A stretch of 64,000 nucleotides of DNA. Source: Pseudomonas khorasanensis (GTDB lineage: Bacteria > Pseudomonadota > Gammaproteobacteria > Pseudomonadales > Pseudomonadaceae). Shown one piece after another: positions 50,551 to 60,041 of this stretch. Below the pieces are notes generated by a model, which was not told the origin of the DNA, searched no databases, and saw only the letters and a list, made by a program, of their open reading frames with translations. Where the stretch lies: positions 1 to 64,000 of the forward strand of contig NZ_JABWQP020000016.1 in the NCBI RefSeq assembly GCF_014268505.2, read 5' to 3'. The translations under genes were made by a program, and so were the position numbers. Each line of letters opens with the position of its first letter. Within the stretch, counting starts at the first letter, position 1.

Positions 50551-51992
50551 CAGGCGTCTCCCCCAAACACATCAATGTTGCTGAATACGCAGGCCGGCGA
50601 AGCATGGCCGACGCGGATCACCTGGTTCGGTTCGCCCTTGCCGCAGTTCGGCGTGCCGAGCACCCTGACCGTGCTGGCGTCGCCGACGGCGCGCAGGCTT
50701 TTCCAGAAGTGCGCGGAAATGGCCCGGTAGTTGGGATTTTTGACGACGCCTTTAAGTTCACCATTCTTGATCAACTGGCCCCATTCGCAGCCGAACTGGA
50801 ACTTGTTGCGCGCATCGTCAATCGACCACGAGCGGTTTGTGCTCATCAAAATGCCGTCCTCGATGCCTTCGATCAGCTTGTTCAGCGGCTGGTCACCCGG
50901 CTCGATGTTGAGGTTGGCCATGCGGTCGATCGGCGGCCGGTTCCAGCCACAGGCGCGGCTGTTGGCGACGCCATCCAGACCGGCGCGATATTGCGACAGC
51001 GCTCCGCCCAGCGGGCGCAGCAGCAGACCATCGCGGATCAGGAATTGTTTGCTGGCCTGGGTGCCGTCGTCGTCATGGCCGTAGCTGGCGAGCTCTTCGG
51101 GGATGTCCGGATCGAACGTCACGTTGAGCAGATCCGAGCCGTATTGCAGGCTGCCGAAGTCGCTGGTCTTGACGAAGCTGGTGCCGGCGTAATTGCGCTC
51201 ATCGCCCAGAATCCGGTCGAGTTCCAGCGGGTGGCCGATGGATTCATGGATCTGCAGCATCATCTGGTCGGGCATCAGCAGCAGGTCGCGCTGGCCCTGC
51301 GGGGTGTTCGGCGCGAGTAGCAGCTGCAGCGCCTGATCCGCCACTTGCGGGCCGGCACCGACCAGGCCACAACGGCTGATCACGTCGGCGCCGCCCTGTT
51401 GGCCGAAGTTTTCGCGACCGAGGCTGCGGGTCTGGCTGTCGTTGCCGTCGTAGGCGGTGACGTCGAGGCTCGGGTAAACAAAGCGCTGGGCCTGGCGCAG
51501 CTCCGCGCCCGCGCTGCTCAGGTAGATCTGCTCGACGTGGGTGATGCCGATGCTCACTTGCCAGTTCACCAGGCGCTCATCCTTTGGCACCGAGGCGGAT
51601 TCCGCGCCGAGCAGGTCAAAGCATTCGCTCAGCGACGGGAAGGGTTGTTCGAGATTGGGTGAAAAGTAGTCAGCGCGGTCGCTGGACACGGGCTGATCGC
51701 GCAGGTCAAGCAAGGCGTGGGGCTTGAGTCTTCGGGCGTGTTGCTCGGCACGCTCGAGCGCGGCTTGCAGGCCTTGCTGCGACAGGTCGTTGGTCGCTGC
51801 GTAAGCCTCGACGCCATTGACGCGGACTGTAAGCATCGCCCCTTCATCACGGCTCAGGTTCGGCGGTTCGGCGACGTTCTTGCGCACCGACAGATACTGT
51901 CCGGACTCGCGCACATACCGCAGGGAAAAAAACTCGGCACCCGTGCGCAAGGCAGCGAAGCGCTGCTTGAGCTGGGGATGGAAATCGAACAT
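50550..51992 (-). CDS. TldD-like zinc metallopeptidase
   Basis: A 480-residue TldD-family peptidase. The zinc-binding HExxxH motif is HESIGH at residues 249-254 (MMLQIHESIGHPLELDRI), and the C-terminal NCGKGEPNQVIRVGH supplies the usual cysteine ligand. YGHDDDGTQASKQFLIRDGLLLRPLGG and SRACGWNRPPIDRMANLNIEPGD are further TldD features. It forms a tight operon with the TldE-like gene. This pair is distinct from the housekeeping tldD and pmbA genes that pseudomonads carry elsewhere (from general knowledge). A perfect AAGGAGG precedes the ATG at 51992. Confidence 0.9.
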   Translation of the reverse strand: MFDFHPQLKQRFAALRTGAEFFSLRYVRESGQYLSVRKNVAEPPNLSRDEGAMLTVRVNGVEAYAATNDLSQQGLQAALERAEQHARRLKPHALLDLRDQPVSSDRADYFSPNLEQPFPSLSECFDLLGAESASVPKDERLVNWQVSIGITHVEQIYLSSAGAELRQAQRFVYPSLDVTAYDGNDSQTRSLGRENFGQQGGADVISRCGLVGAGPQVADQALQLLLAPNTPQGQRDLLLMPDQMMLQIHESIGHPLELDRILGDERNYAGTSFVKTSDFGSLQYGSDLLNVTFDPDIPEELASYGHDDDGTQASKQFLIRDGLLLRPLGGALSQYRAGLDGVANSRACGWNRPPIDRMANLNIEPGDQPLNKLIEGIEDGILMSTNRSWSIDDARNKFQFGCEWGQLIKNGELKGVVKNPNYRAISAHFWKSLRAVGDASTVRVLGTPNCGKGEPNQVIRVGHASPACVFSNIDVFGGDA

Positions 51993-52157
51993 TCGGAAAC
52001 CTCCTTGTAATGGAGAAGCGGCAGAGCGACGGCGGGGAGGGGTGAAACGGTTGCGCGAGGTCTAGAGTAGGCCTGCGTGGGGGTAGGATCAAGTGAAGAG
52101 GGGGTGTAGGAGGTTTTACAGTGCAGCAGGGGAATTTGTGCTGAATGTGAGGGCCCC

Positions 52158-52232
52158 TTCGCGAGCAGGCTCGCTCCCACAGAGAATTTGTGAATGCCAG
52201 AGATCCAGTGTGGGAGCGAGCCTGCTCGCGAA
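52158..52232. repeat. REP pair, class a
   Basis: TTCGCGAGCAGGCTCGCTCC and GGAGCGAGCCTGCTCGCGAA separated by about 35 bp, just beyond the 3' end of betA. Confidence 0.9.
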
Positions 52233-52254
52233 GGCCGCTCCTAGGTCTTACGAC

Positions 52255-53958
52255 TTACTGGGTAACAGGGGTGATATCCCGCATCGGCTTGCCTTTGACC
52301 GGCGCGCCGTTTGCCACGTAGTAAGCAGCGTTGCTGCGTGGCAGCGGCTTGCGGCCACGGATCTTGTCGGCGATTTTTTCGGCCATCATGATCGTCGGCG
52401 CGTTGAGGTTGCCGGTGGTGATGATCGGCATGATCGAAGCATCGACCACACGCAGGCTTTGCATGCCGTGCACGCGACCTTCGCCATCGACCACGGCCAT
52501 CTCGTCGGTGCCCATTTTGCAGGAGCAGGACGGGTGGAACGCGGTTTCGGCGTGCTCACGGATGAACTTGTCGAGTTGCTCATCGGTTTGCACTTCGATG
52601 CCCGGGCTGATCTCGCGGCCACGGAACGCATCCAGCGCAGGCTGCTGCATGATTTCACGGGTCAGGCGGATGCCGTCACGGAATTCCTGCCAGTCCTGCT
52701 CGGTGGCCATGTAGTTGAACAGGATGCTCGGGTGCTGACGCGGATCCTTGGATTTGACCTGGATGCGACCACGGCTTGGCGAGCGCATCGAACCCATGTG
52801 CGCCTGGAAGCCGTGTTCTTTCACGCCGTTGCTGCCGTTGTAGTTAATCGCGACCGGCAGGAAGTGGTACTGGATGTTCGGCCATTCGAATTCCGGACGC
52901 GAACGGATGAAACCGCCGGCCTCGAACTGGTTGCTGGCGCCGATGCCGGTGCCGTTGAACAGCCACTCGGCACCGATGGCCGGCTGGTTGTACCAGAGCA
53001 GCGACGGGTACAGCGAAACCGGTTGGGTGCAGGCGTATTGCAGGTAAAGCTCAAGGTGATCCTGCAGGTTTTCACCGACGCCCGGCAGATCGTGCACCAC
53101 CGGGATGTCGAGGCTTTCCAGCAGTTTCGCCGGGCCGACACCGGAACGCTGCAGAATCTGTGGCGACGCGATGGCGCCGGAGCACAGCAGCACTTCCTTG
53201 CGGGCCTTGGCTTCAACGCGCTCTTCGGCATCGCCGATCAGGTAGCGCACACCCACCGCACGCTTGCCTTCGAACAGAATCTTGTCGGTCAGGGCGTGGG
53301 TGACGATGGTCAGCGTCGAACGTTTTTTGGCGATATCGAGGTAGCCACGGGCGGTGGAAGCACGACGGCCGTTCGGCGTCACGGTGCGGTCCATCGGGCC
53401 GAAGCCTTCCTGCTGGTAACCGTTCAAGTCTTCGGTACGCGGGTAACCGGCCTGTACACCGGCTTCAACCATGGCGTGGAACAACGGGTTGTTGCCCGCT
53501 TTCGGCGTGGTCACGCTGACCGGGCCGTCGCCACCGTGGTAATCGTTCGGGCCGATGTCGCGGGTTTCCGCCTTGCGGAAGTACGGCAGGCAATCGAGGT
53601 AGGACCAGTCTTCCAGGCCCGGCAGTTTCGCCCAGCCGTCGTAGTCCATCGCGTTGCCACGGATGTAGCACATGCCGTTGATCAGCGAAGATCCGCCGAG
53701 GCCCTTGCCGCGACCGCACTCCATCCGGCGACCGTCCATGTGTGGCTCTGGATCGGTTTCATAAGCCCAGTTGTAACGACGACCCTGCAGCGGGAACGCC
53801 AAAGCGGCCGGCATTTGCGTGCGGAAGTCGAGACGATGGTCAGGACCGCCCGCTTCGAGCAACAGAACGGTGACGCCTTCGTCTTCAGTCAGACGGGTAG
53901 CCAGGGTGTTACCGGCGGAGCCGGCACCAATGATGATGTAGTCGAATTCCTGGGACAT
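52255..53958 (-). CDS. betA: Choline dehydrogenase BetA
   Basis: BetA is a membrane-associated FAD enzyme that oxidises choline to betaine aldehyde and can oxidise that further. The 567-residue GMC oxidoreductase has the FAD motif YIIIGAGSAGNTLATRL at the N-terminus, GKGLGGSSLINGMCYIRGNAMDYD (GMC signature 1), SGAIASPQILQRSGVG (signature 2), and the C-terminal catalytic region AETAFHPSCSCKMG and NAPTIMMAEKIAD. The ATG follows GAGGGTACATTC. It is the third gene of betIBA; a class b REP pair sits in the 193-bp gap after betB. Confidence 0.97.
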   Translation of the reverse strand: MSQEFDYIIIGAGSAGNTLATRLTEDEGVTVLLLEAGGPDHRLDFRTQMPAALAFPLQGRRYNWAYETDPEPHMDGRRMECGRGKGLGGSSLINGMCYIRGNAMDYDGWAKLPGLEDWSYLDCLPYFRKAETRDIGPNDYHGGDGPVSVTTPKAGNNPLFHAMVEAGVQAGYPRTEDLNGYQQEGFGPMDRTVTPNGRRASTARGYLDIAKKRSTLTIVTHALTDKILFEGKRAVGVRYLIGDAEERVEAKARKEVLLCSGAIASPQILQRSGVGPAKLLESLDIPVVHDLPGVGENLQDHLELYLQYACTQPVSLYPSLLWYNQPAIGAEWLFNGTGIGASNQFEAGGFIRSRPEFEWPNIQYHFLPVAINYNGSNGVKEHGFQAHMGSMRSPSRGRIQVKSKDPRQHPSILFNYMATEQDWQEFRDGIRLTREIMQQPALDAFRGREISPGIEVQTDEQLDKFIREHAETAFHPSCSCKMGTDEMAVVDGEGRVHGMQSLRVVDASIMPIITTGNLNAPTIMMAEKIADKIRGRKPLPRSNAAYYVANGAPVKGKPMRDITPVTQ

Positions 53959-53994
53959 GAATGTACCCTCGTAAAATGGGTTCAGGCTGCTTTT

Positions 53995-54125
53995 GTGGCG
54001 AGGGAGCTTGCTCCCGCTCGACTGCGCAGCAGTCGCAAAATCAGCGCTCGAGTGCTGTCTGAAAGAACTGCCGGGACTGGAATGGGGCTGCTTCGCAGCC
54101 CAGCGGGAGCAAGCTCCCTCGCCAC
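53995..54125. repeat. REP pair, class b (between betB and betA)
   Basis: GTGGCGAGGGAGCTTGCTCC and GGAGCAAGCTCCCTCGCCAC enclose a spacer of about 90 bp inside the betB-betA intergenic region. Confidence 0.9.
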
Positions 54126-54151
54126 AGGGGCCATTCCAGGCTCATCGGGTC

Positions 54152-55624
54152 CTAGAACACCGAGACGTAATCGCCCAGCTCGACCTGTACCGATTTGATA
54201 CGGGTGAAGTTGTTCAGCGAGCTGATCCCGTTTTCACGGCCCACGCCCGACTGCTTGTAACCGCCGACCGGCATTTTTGCGTCGGACTCGCCCCAGGCGT
54301 TGATCCAGCAGATACCGGCTTCAAGTTGATGAATCACGCGGTGCGCGCGGTTCAGGTCCTTGGTGACGATGCCGGCAGCGAGGCCGAAATCGGTGTCGTT
54401 GGCGCGGCGGATCACTTCTTCTTCGGTTTCGTAGGAGAGGATCGCCATGACCGGGCCGAAGATTTCTTCGCGCACGATGGTCATGTCGTCGGTGCAGTCG
54501 GTGAACACGGTCGGCGCCACGAACGCGCCCTTGGCGAACTCGCCTTCGGTCAGACGACCGCCGCCGCACAACACGCGCGCGCCTTGCTCTTTACCTTTTT
54601 CGATGTAAGCCAGCACGCTTTCCATGTGGGCGAAGCTGACCAGCGGACCGAAGTTGGTGTTTTCGTCTTCCGGGTTGCCGACGCGGATGCGCGCAACGCG
54701 CTCAACGATCTTGGCTTCGAATGCGGCTTTCAGGTGAGCCGGTACGAATACGCGAGTGCCGTTGGTGCACACCTGACCGGAGCTGTAGAAGTTGGCCATC
54801 ATCGCGGTGTCGGCAGCGCGATCGAGGTCGGCGTCGTCAAAGATGATCAGCGGCGACTTGCCGCCCAGTTCCATGGTCACGTCTTTGAGCGACGAAGCCG
54901 AAGCGCTGGCCATGACTTTCTTGCCGGTGTCGGTGCCGCCGGTGAAAGAGATTTTCTCGATGCGCGGGTGCTCGGTCAGCCAGGTGCCGACTTCACGGCC
55001 GCTGCCGGTCAGTACGTTGAAGACGCCGTTCGGGACGCCGGCTTCGGTGTAGATCTCAGCCAGTTTCAGGGTGGTCAGCGAGGTGACTTCGCTTGGCTTG
55101 AAGATCATCGCGTTACCGGCGGCCAGCGCTGGTGCGGATTTCCACAGGGCGATCTGGATCGGGTAGTTCCATGCGCCGATACCGGCGACCACGCCCAGCG
55201 GCTCGCGACGGGTGTAAACGAAAGAGGTGTCGCGCAACGGGATCTGCTCGCCTTCGATGGCGGGCACCAGACCTGCGTAATACTCCAGCACGTCGGCGCC
55301 GGTGACGATGTCGACGTACTTGGTTTCAGAGAAGGATTTGCCGGTGTCCAGGGTTTCCAGCGCAGCCAGTTCATCGTTGCGCTCGCGCAGGATGTCGACG
55401 GCGCGACGCAGGATGCGCGAACGCTCCATGGCGGTCATCGCAGCCCAGATTTTCTGGCCCTTTTCGGCGCTGACCACGGCGCGCTCGACGTCTTCCTTCG
55501 TTGCACGTTGCACCCGTGCGAGGACTTCACCGTTCGCCGGGTTGATGGCTTCGAAGGTGGCATCGCTGCCGGCGTCGGAGTACGCGCCATCGATGTAGAG
55601 TTTTTGCAGTTCGAAACGGGCCAT
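54152..55624 (-). CDS. betB: Betaine-aldehyde dehydrogenase BetB
   Basis: BetB oxidises betaine aldehyde to glycine betaine with NAD(P)+. The 490-residue ALDH has GAWNYPIQIALWKSAPALAAGNAMIFKPSE, the NAD loop FTGGTDTGK, the catalytic glutamate in ELGGKSPLI and the catalytic cysteine C286 in SSGQVCTNGTRVFV. The ATG at 55624 follows GAGGACACT; an in-frame start at 55663 is rejected for lack of a site. betI lies 61 bp upstream and betA downstream, forming the betIBA operon. Confidence 0.97.
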   Translation of the reverse strand: MARFELQKLYIDGAYSDAGSDATFEAINPANGEVLARVQRATKEDVERAVVSAEKGQKIWAAMTAMERSRILRRAVDILRERNDELAALETLDTGKSFSETKYVDIVTGADVLEYYAGLVPAIEGEQIPLRDTSFVYTRREPLGVVAGIGAWNYPIQIALWKSAPALAAGNAMIFKPSEVTSLTTLKLAEIYTEAGVPNGVFNVLTGSGREVGTWLTEHPRIEKISFTGGTDTGKKVMASASASSLKDVTMELGGKSPLIIFDDADLDRAADTAMMANFYSSGQVCTNGTRVFVPAHLKAAFEAKIVERVARIRVGNPEDENTNFGPLVSFAHMESVLAYIEKGKEQGARVLCGGGRLTEGEFAKGAFVAPTVFTDCTDDMTIVREEIFGPVMAILSYETEEEVIRRANDTDFGLAAGIVTKDLNRAHRVIHQLEAGICWINAWGESDAKMPVGGYKQSGVGRENGISSLNNFTRIKSVQVELGDYVSVF

Positions 55625-55685
55625 AGTGTCCTCGCAAGTGCATTGGTGTTTGGCATTGACCACCGCGATGACGCTGCGGTGGCGT

Positions 55686-56306
55686 TCAGGAGTCGAGCGA
55701 TTTCTGTGTGCTCTGACTCGTCTGCTTGGCCAATTGGAAATCCATGTATTCGTAAGCGATCTGTTGCGCCTGCGCTGTGTCGAAAGCGTCTCCCGACAGT
55801 GCGCCGCGCAACCACAAGCCGTCGATCAACGCTGCCAGTCCCCGCGCTGCGCTGCGCGCATCTTCGAGCGGCAGCACACGGCGGAACTGACAGCACAGGT
55901 TGGAATACAGACGGTGATCGTTGATCCGCTGCAACCTGTGCAAAGACGGCTGGTGCATGCTGGTGGCCCAGAAGGCCAGCCAGGTTTTCATTGCCGGGCC
56001 ATTGACCTGGCTGGCGTCGAAGTTGCCTTCGATGATCACCTGCAGATGCGCCCGGGGGCTGTCATCTGCCAGCGCCTGACGGCGCGCGGTGACGCTCTCG
56101 CTGAGGGCTGTCATCAGATACCGCATCGTGGCGGCAATCAGGCCGTTCTTGTCCTGAAAGTAATGACTGATGATGCCATTCGAGACACCGGCCAGACGGG
56201 CGATCAGCGCAATGCTGGCGTCCCCCATCCCGACCTGATCAACCGCCTGCAATGTGGCTTCGATCAACTGTTGGCGGCGGATGGGTTGCATACCGACCTT
56301 GGGCAT
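55686..56306 (-). CDS. betI: Transcriptional repressor BetI
   Basis: BetI is a TetR-family repressor of choline-to-betaine genes that is released by choline. The 206-residue protein has the N-terminal helix-turn-helix RRQQLIEATLQAVDQVGMGDASIALIARLAGVSNGIISHYFQDKNGLIAATMRYLM, a near-exact BetI signature, and a ligand domain with MKTWLAFWATSMHQPSLHRLQRIN. Two ATGs are near: AAGGAG abuts the one at 56315 but is well placed for 56306, which gives MPKVGMQPIRRQ. It heads betIBA and is divergent from betT; the operator lies between. Confidence 0.96.
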   Translation of the reverse strand: MPKVGMQPIRRQQLIEATLQAVDQVGMGDASIALIARLAGVSNGIISHYFQDKNGLIAATMRYLMTALSESVTARRQALADDSPRAHLQVIIEGNFDASQVNGPAMKTWLAFWATSMHQPSLHRLQRINDHRLYSNLCCQFRRVLPLEDARSAARGLAALIDGLWLRGALSGDAFDTAQAQQIAYEYMDFQLAKQTSQSTQKSLDS

Positions 56307-56376
56307 CTTGCACATCTCCTTAGGCCTTCCGAGGGGCGAATGACGCCGATCGGATTGAGGGCCAGTCTATTTTGTT

Positions 56377-56396
56377 TTGATTGAACGTTCAATCAA
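56377..56396. promoter_or_regulatory. BetI operator
   Basis: TTGATTGAACGTTCAATCAA is a perfect 20-bp palindrome 70 bp upstream of betI in the betI-betT intergenic region. It matches the form of known BetI sites. It could control betIBA and, less surely, betT. The rest of 56397-56736 shows no gene and no other clear site. Confidence 0.88.
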
Positions 56397-56736
56397 CAAA
56401 GAATAAGATCTGCGACAAATCGTCGCTGCCTACAGATTTTTCCTACGTGTAACGGCGATAAAAACCGACATCCAAAAATGCTTGAAACCTGCGTGGGGCA
56501 TGGCGCGGTTCGCGATTCCAGGGACGCGTTGAAAGGGCAGGACGCTCGAGGCCAGGTGACGGATGACCGTCCGTCTTCTGTGGCCGCAAAAGCGAATACG
56601 CAACGCCATTTCGGCAGGTTCGGGCTTTTTTCGGAGTGTCTTTATATCACCCGCCGGTCGGCTGCCAACTAACCGATTTGGTCGGGTCCCGTGTTGCCTT
56701 GTGTTCTTCTCTCGCACTGCCTGGAGCATTTGTGCC

Positions 56737-58734
56737 ATGAGTTCTGCCTCGCTAATAAAGACCCCGCCCGAGAAGGTGACGGTCAACGGTTGGGTGTTCT
56801 ACACCTCGACCGCGCTGATTCTGTTGTTGACCGCCATTCTGATCATCGCCCCGCAAGAGGCCGGCAGAGTGTTGGGGATGGCCCAGGCCTGGTTGTCGCG
56901 CAGCTTCGGCTGGTACTACATGGTGGTGATCGCGGCCTACCTGGTGTTTGTGGTCGGTCTGGCGTTTTCCTCCTATGGCAAACTCAAACTGGGCAGCAAG
57001 GACGACACCCCGGATTTCAGTTACGGCGCCTGGGCGGGGATGCTGTTCTCGTCGGGTATCGGTATTTCGCTGCTGTACTTCGGCGCCTCGGAACCGCTGG
57101 ATCACTACTTCAATCCGCCGGAAGGCGTGTCCGCCAGCAACATGGCGGCGCGTCAGGCGGTGCAGCTGACTTTCCTGCACTGGGGCCTGCACGGCTGGGC
57201 GATTTACGCACTGGTCGGTCTGGCCGTCGCGTATTTTGCCTACCGTCATAACCAGCCATTGGCGCTGCGTTCGGCGCTGTATCCGCTGGTCGGCGAGCGC
57301 TGGGTCAAGGGCGCGGCCGGACACGCGGTGGACGGCTTCGGCATGTTCGTGACCCTGCTGGGGCTAGTGACCAACCTGGGCATTGGCTCGCTGCAAGTGT
57401 CGTCCGGGCTGGAAAACCTGTTCGGCATGGAACACAGCAACACCAACCTGCTGATCGTGATCATCGTCATGAGCACCGTGGCGACCATCGCCGCTGTGTC
57501 CGGTGTGGAAAACGGGATCCGTCGTCTGTCCAACCTGAACATTGTGCTGTTCAGCGGTCTGTTGATTTTCGTCCTGCTGTTCGGCCCGACCCTGCACCTG
57601 CTCAACGGCTTCGTGCAGAACATCGGCGACTATCTCAATGGCGTCGTGCTGAAGACGTTCGATCTGTACGTTTATGAAGGCGACAACGCCAAGTCCGACC
57701 GCTGGCTGGGCCTGTGGACCCTGTTCTACTGGGCATGGTGGATTTCCTGGGCGCCATTCGTGGGCATGTTCATCGCGCGGATTTCCCGTGGCCGGAGCGT
57801 GCGTGAACTGGTCGCCGGTGTACTGCTGATTCCACTGGGTTTCACGTTGGCCTGGCTGTCGATCTTCGGTAACTCGGCGCTGGATCTGGTGATGAACCAG
57901 GGGGCGGTGGAGTTAGGCAAGACGGCCCTGGAACAGCCGTCGATGGCGATCTATCAGTTGCTTGAGCACTACCCGGCGTCGAAAGTCGTTATTGGTGTGT
58001 CGATCTTCGTGGGTTTCGTGCTGTTCCTGACCCCGGCTGACTCCGGCGCGGTGATGATGGCGAATCTTTCGTGCAAGGGCGGCAACGTCGACGAAGACGC
58101 ACCGCACTGGCTGCGGATTTTCTGGTCGGTGGTGATCACGCTGGTGACCATCGGTTTGCTCTTCGCCGGTAACTTCGAAGCCATGCAAACCATGGTGGTG
58201 CTGGCCGGTCTGCCGTTCTCGGTGGTGCTGATCTGCTTCATGTTCGGCCTGCACAAGGCGATGCGCCAGGACGTGCAGATCGAACAGGAACAAGCGCAAC
58301 TGGCGGAACGCGGTCGTCGCGGTTTCAGCGAACGTCTGACGCAGCTCGATCTGCAGCCGAGCCAATCGGTGGTGCAGCGTTTCATGGACAAACACGTGAC
58401 GCCGGCTCTCGAAGACGCGGCCGCGCAATTGCGTGCCCAGGGCATTGAAGTGCAGACGCTGTTGGGTAAAGCCAAGCGCTGCATGGGCGTGCGGGTGGAG
58501 ATGGAAGAGGGCAACCCTTTTGTCTACGAAGTGAGCCTGGACGGCTATCTGGCGACGCCGACCGAATCGGCCCAGTCCGACGAAGCGCGCCAGCGTTACT
58601 ACCGTGCCGAGGTGTATCTGCACAACGGCAGCCAGGATTACGACTTGATGGGCTTCACGCAGGATCAGATCACGCGGGACGTGCTGGATCAGTTTGAAAG
58701 TCATCGGCAGTTGCTGGGGCGGGTGTACAGCTAA
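56737..58734 (+). CDS. betT: High-affinity choline transporter BetT (BCCT family)
   Basis: BetT imports choline with protons. The 665-residue protein has 12 predicted helices and a long cytoplasmic C-terminus (about residues 510-665), which in BetT senses osmolarity. BCCT signatures include GMLFSSGIGISLLYFGASEPLDHY, the aromatic-rich TLFYWAWWISWAPFVGMFIARISRGRSVREL with the substrate tryptophans, and FVLFLTPADSGAVMMANLSCKGG. The start MSSASLIKT at 56737 follows CTGGAG; an open frame back to 56563 is not supported. A strong terminator follows at 58819. Confidence 0.96.
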   Translation: MSSASLIKTPPEKVTVNGWVFYTSTALILLLTAILIIAPQEAGRVLGMAQAWLSRSFGWYYMVVIAAYLVFVVGLAFSSYGKLKLGSKDDTPDFSYGAWAGMLFSSGIGISLLYFGASEPLDHYFNPPEGVSASNMAARQAVQLTFLHWGLHGWAIYALVGLAVAYFAYRHNQPLALRSALYPLVGERWVKGAAGHAVDGFGMFVTLLGLVTNLGIGSLQVSSGLENLFGMEHSNTNLLIVIIVMSTVATIAAVSGVENGIRRLSNLNIVLFSGLLIFVLLFGPTLHLLNGFVQNIGDYLNGVVLKTFDLYVYEGDNAKSDRWLGLWTLFYWAWWISWAPFVGMFIARISRGRSVRELVAGVLLIPLGFTLAWLSIFGNSALDLVMNQGAVELGKTALEQPSMAIYQLLEHYPASKVVIGVSIFVGFVLFLTPADSGAVMMANLSCKGGNVDEDAPHWLRIFWSVVITLVTIGLLFAGNFEAMQTMVVLAGLPFSVVLICFMFGLHKAMRQDVQIEQEQAQLAERGRRGFSERLTQLDLQPSQSVVQRFMDKHVTPALEDAAAQLRAQGIEVQTLLGKAKRCMGVRVEMEEGNPFVYEVSLDGYLATPTESAQSDEARQRYYRAEVYLHNGSQDYDLMGFTQDQITRDVLDQFESHRQLLGRVYS

Positions 58735-58764
58735 ATCTTGACGACCGGCGGTGCAGTGAATGAT

Positions 58765-58792
58765 GTGGCGAGGGAGCAAGCTCCCTCGCCAC
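58765..58792. repeat. Compact REP element, class b
   Basis: GTGGCGAGGGAGCAAGCTCC directly joined to TCGCCAC: the two arms of the class b pair meet without a spacer, forming one short palindrome. Confidence 0.8.
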
Positions 58793-58818
58793 AGTTCCTT
58801 TGTTCACCGCTTACAAAC

Positions 58819-58849
58819 AAAAACGCCGCGATCCTCTCGCGGCGTTTTT
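58819..58849. terminator. Bidirectional terminator between betT and choV
   Basis: A perfect 12-bp stem AAAAACGCCGCG/CGCGGCGTTTTT with a 7-nt loop; works for both converging genes. Confidence 0.93.
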
Positions 58850-58862
58850 GTGTCTGGCGTTC

Positions 58863-60041
58863 TTACCCCAGGTTCTTGCCCAGCAGCGCGTGATACAGCT
58901 CGCTGTCGCCTAATATCCCCACGACATGATTGTTGTCATGCAGCACCAGTTTGTTGCCGGTCTGATAACGGATCTGCAGTGCATCGCGCATGCCGATGTT
59001 CGAATCCACCAGCGTCGGCTTGCGCTCCAGACCTTCCACCGCTTGCCCCGGCGCCCAGTTTTGCAGGTTCAGTACCGAACCGTTCTGCCGTGCGCCTTTG
59101 ATGGTGTTGCCTTCGGCCAGGTCCAGCCAGGAGTCGCCGCCCGGGTCCAGACACACCGAGCCGTTGATGCGTTTGCACTTGTCCAGCGTGCGCATCAGGC
59201 TGCGCCCGCAGAGCACGTTGAGTGGATTGGTATGCGCAACGAAGGTGCGTACGTAATCGTCCGCCGGGTTGAGCACGATTTCTTCGGGCACGCTGTACTG
59301 GATGATCCGGCCGTCTTTCATGATCGCGATGCGGCTGCCGAGTTTCAGTGCTTCGTCGAGGTCGTGACTCACAAACACAATGGTTTTGTTCAGCTTGCGT
59401 TGCAGCTCCAGCAGTTCATCCTGCAGGCCTTGGCGGATCAGCGGATCAAGGGCCGAGAAGGGTTCGTCCATCAACAGAATGTCGGCGTCCATCGCCAGCG
59501 CGCGAGCCAGGCCGACGCGCTGCTGCATGCCGCCGGACAGTTCGTCGGGCTTCTTGTTGCGCCACTGGGTCAGGCCCACCAGTTCGAGTTTCTCATCGAC
59601 CAGCTTCTTGCGTTCCTTCTCCGGTCGGCCCTGCATTTCCAGACCGAAGCTGATGTTTTCGCGCACCGTCAGCCAGGGCATCAGGGCGAATTTCTGGAAG
59701 ACCATGGCGATGCGTTGGGTGCGCATCATTTTCAGTTCGGCGGGTGTGCAGGAAGCGATGTCAATCTGGCGGTTCTCATGCTCGACGAACAGCTTGCCGC
59801 GGCTGACGGTGTTGAGGCCGTTGATGCAGCGCAGCAGGCTCGACTTGCCGGAGCCCGACAGGCCCATCAGCACACAGATTTCACCTTTGTTGATGTCCAG
59901 CGTGGCCTTTTCCACGCCGACGATCTGGCCGGTCTTCTTCAGGATTTCGTTGCGGGTCATGCCCTGGTCGAGCAGCTTGAGTGCCTCGCGCGGGTCTTTG
60001 GCGAAGATTACGTCGACGTCTTCAAAGCGAATAATGCTCAT
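58863..60041 (-). CDS. choV: Choline ABC transporter ATP-binding protein ChoV (CbcV)
   Basis: A 392-residue ABC ATPase that powers choline uptake. Walker A is MGLSGSGKSSLLRCI, the signature is LSGGMQQRVGLARAL, Walker B is ILLMDEPFSALD, with the switch histidine in VFVSHDLDEA. After about residue 280 there is a CBS-type regulatory region (NIGMRDALQIRYQTGNKLVLHDNNHVVGILGDSELYHALL). Length and the first residues (MSIIRFEDVDVIFAKDPREALKLLDQG) match the ChoV/CbcV group. Its start overlaps the choW stop by 4 nt (ATGA). It is the last gene of choXWV. Confidence 0.95.
   Translation of the reverse strand: MSIIRFEDVDVIFAKDPREALKLLDQGMTRNEILKKTGQIVGVEKATLDINKGEICVLMGLSGSGKSSLLRCINGLNTVSRGKLFVEHENRQIDIASCTPAELKMMRTQRIAMVFQKFALMPWLTVRENISFGLEMQGRPEKERKKLVDEKLELVGLTQWRNKKPDELSGGMQQRVGLARALAMDADILLMDEPFSALDPLIRQGLQDELLELQRKLNKTIVFVSHDLDEALKLGSRIAIMKDGRIIQYSVPEEIVLNPADDYVRTFVAHTNPLNVLCGRSLMRTLDKCKRINGSVCLDPGGDSWLDLAEGNTIKGARQNGSVLNLQNWAPGQAVEGLERKPTLVDSNIGMRDALQIRYQTGNKLVLHDNNHVVGILGDSELYHALLGKNLG

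Noticed and set aside
52093..54198. 701-codon open frame antisense to betA
   Set aside because: It crosses REP sequences and mirrors betA; no domain is visible.
53993..55924. 643-codon open frame antisense to betB
   Set aside because: It mirrors the aldehyde dehydrogenase gene and begins inside a REP.
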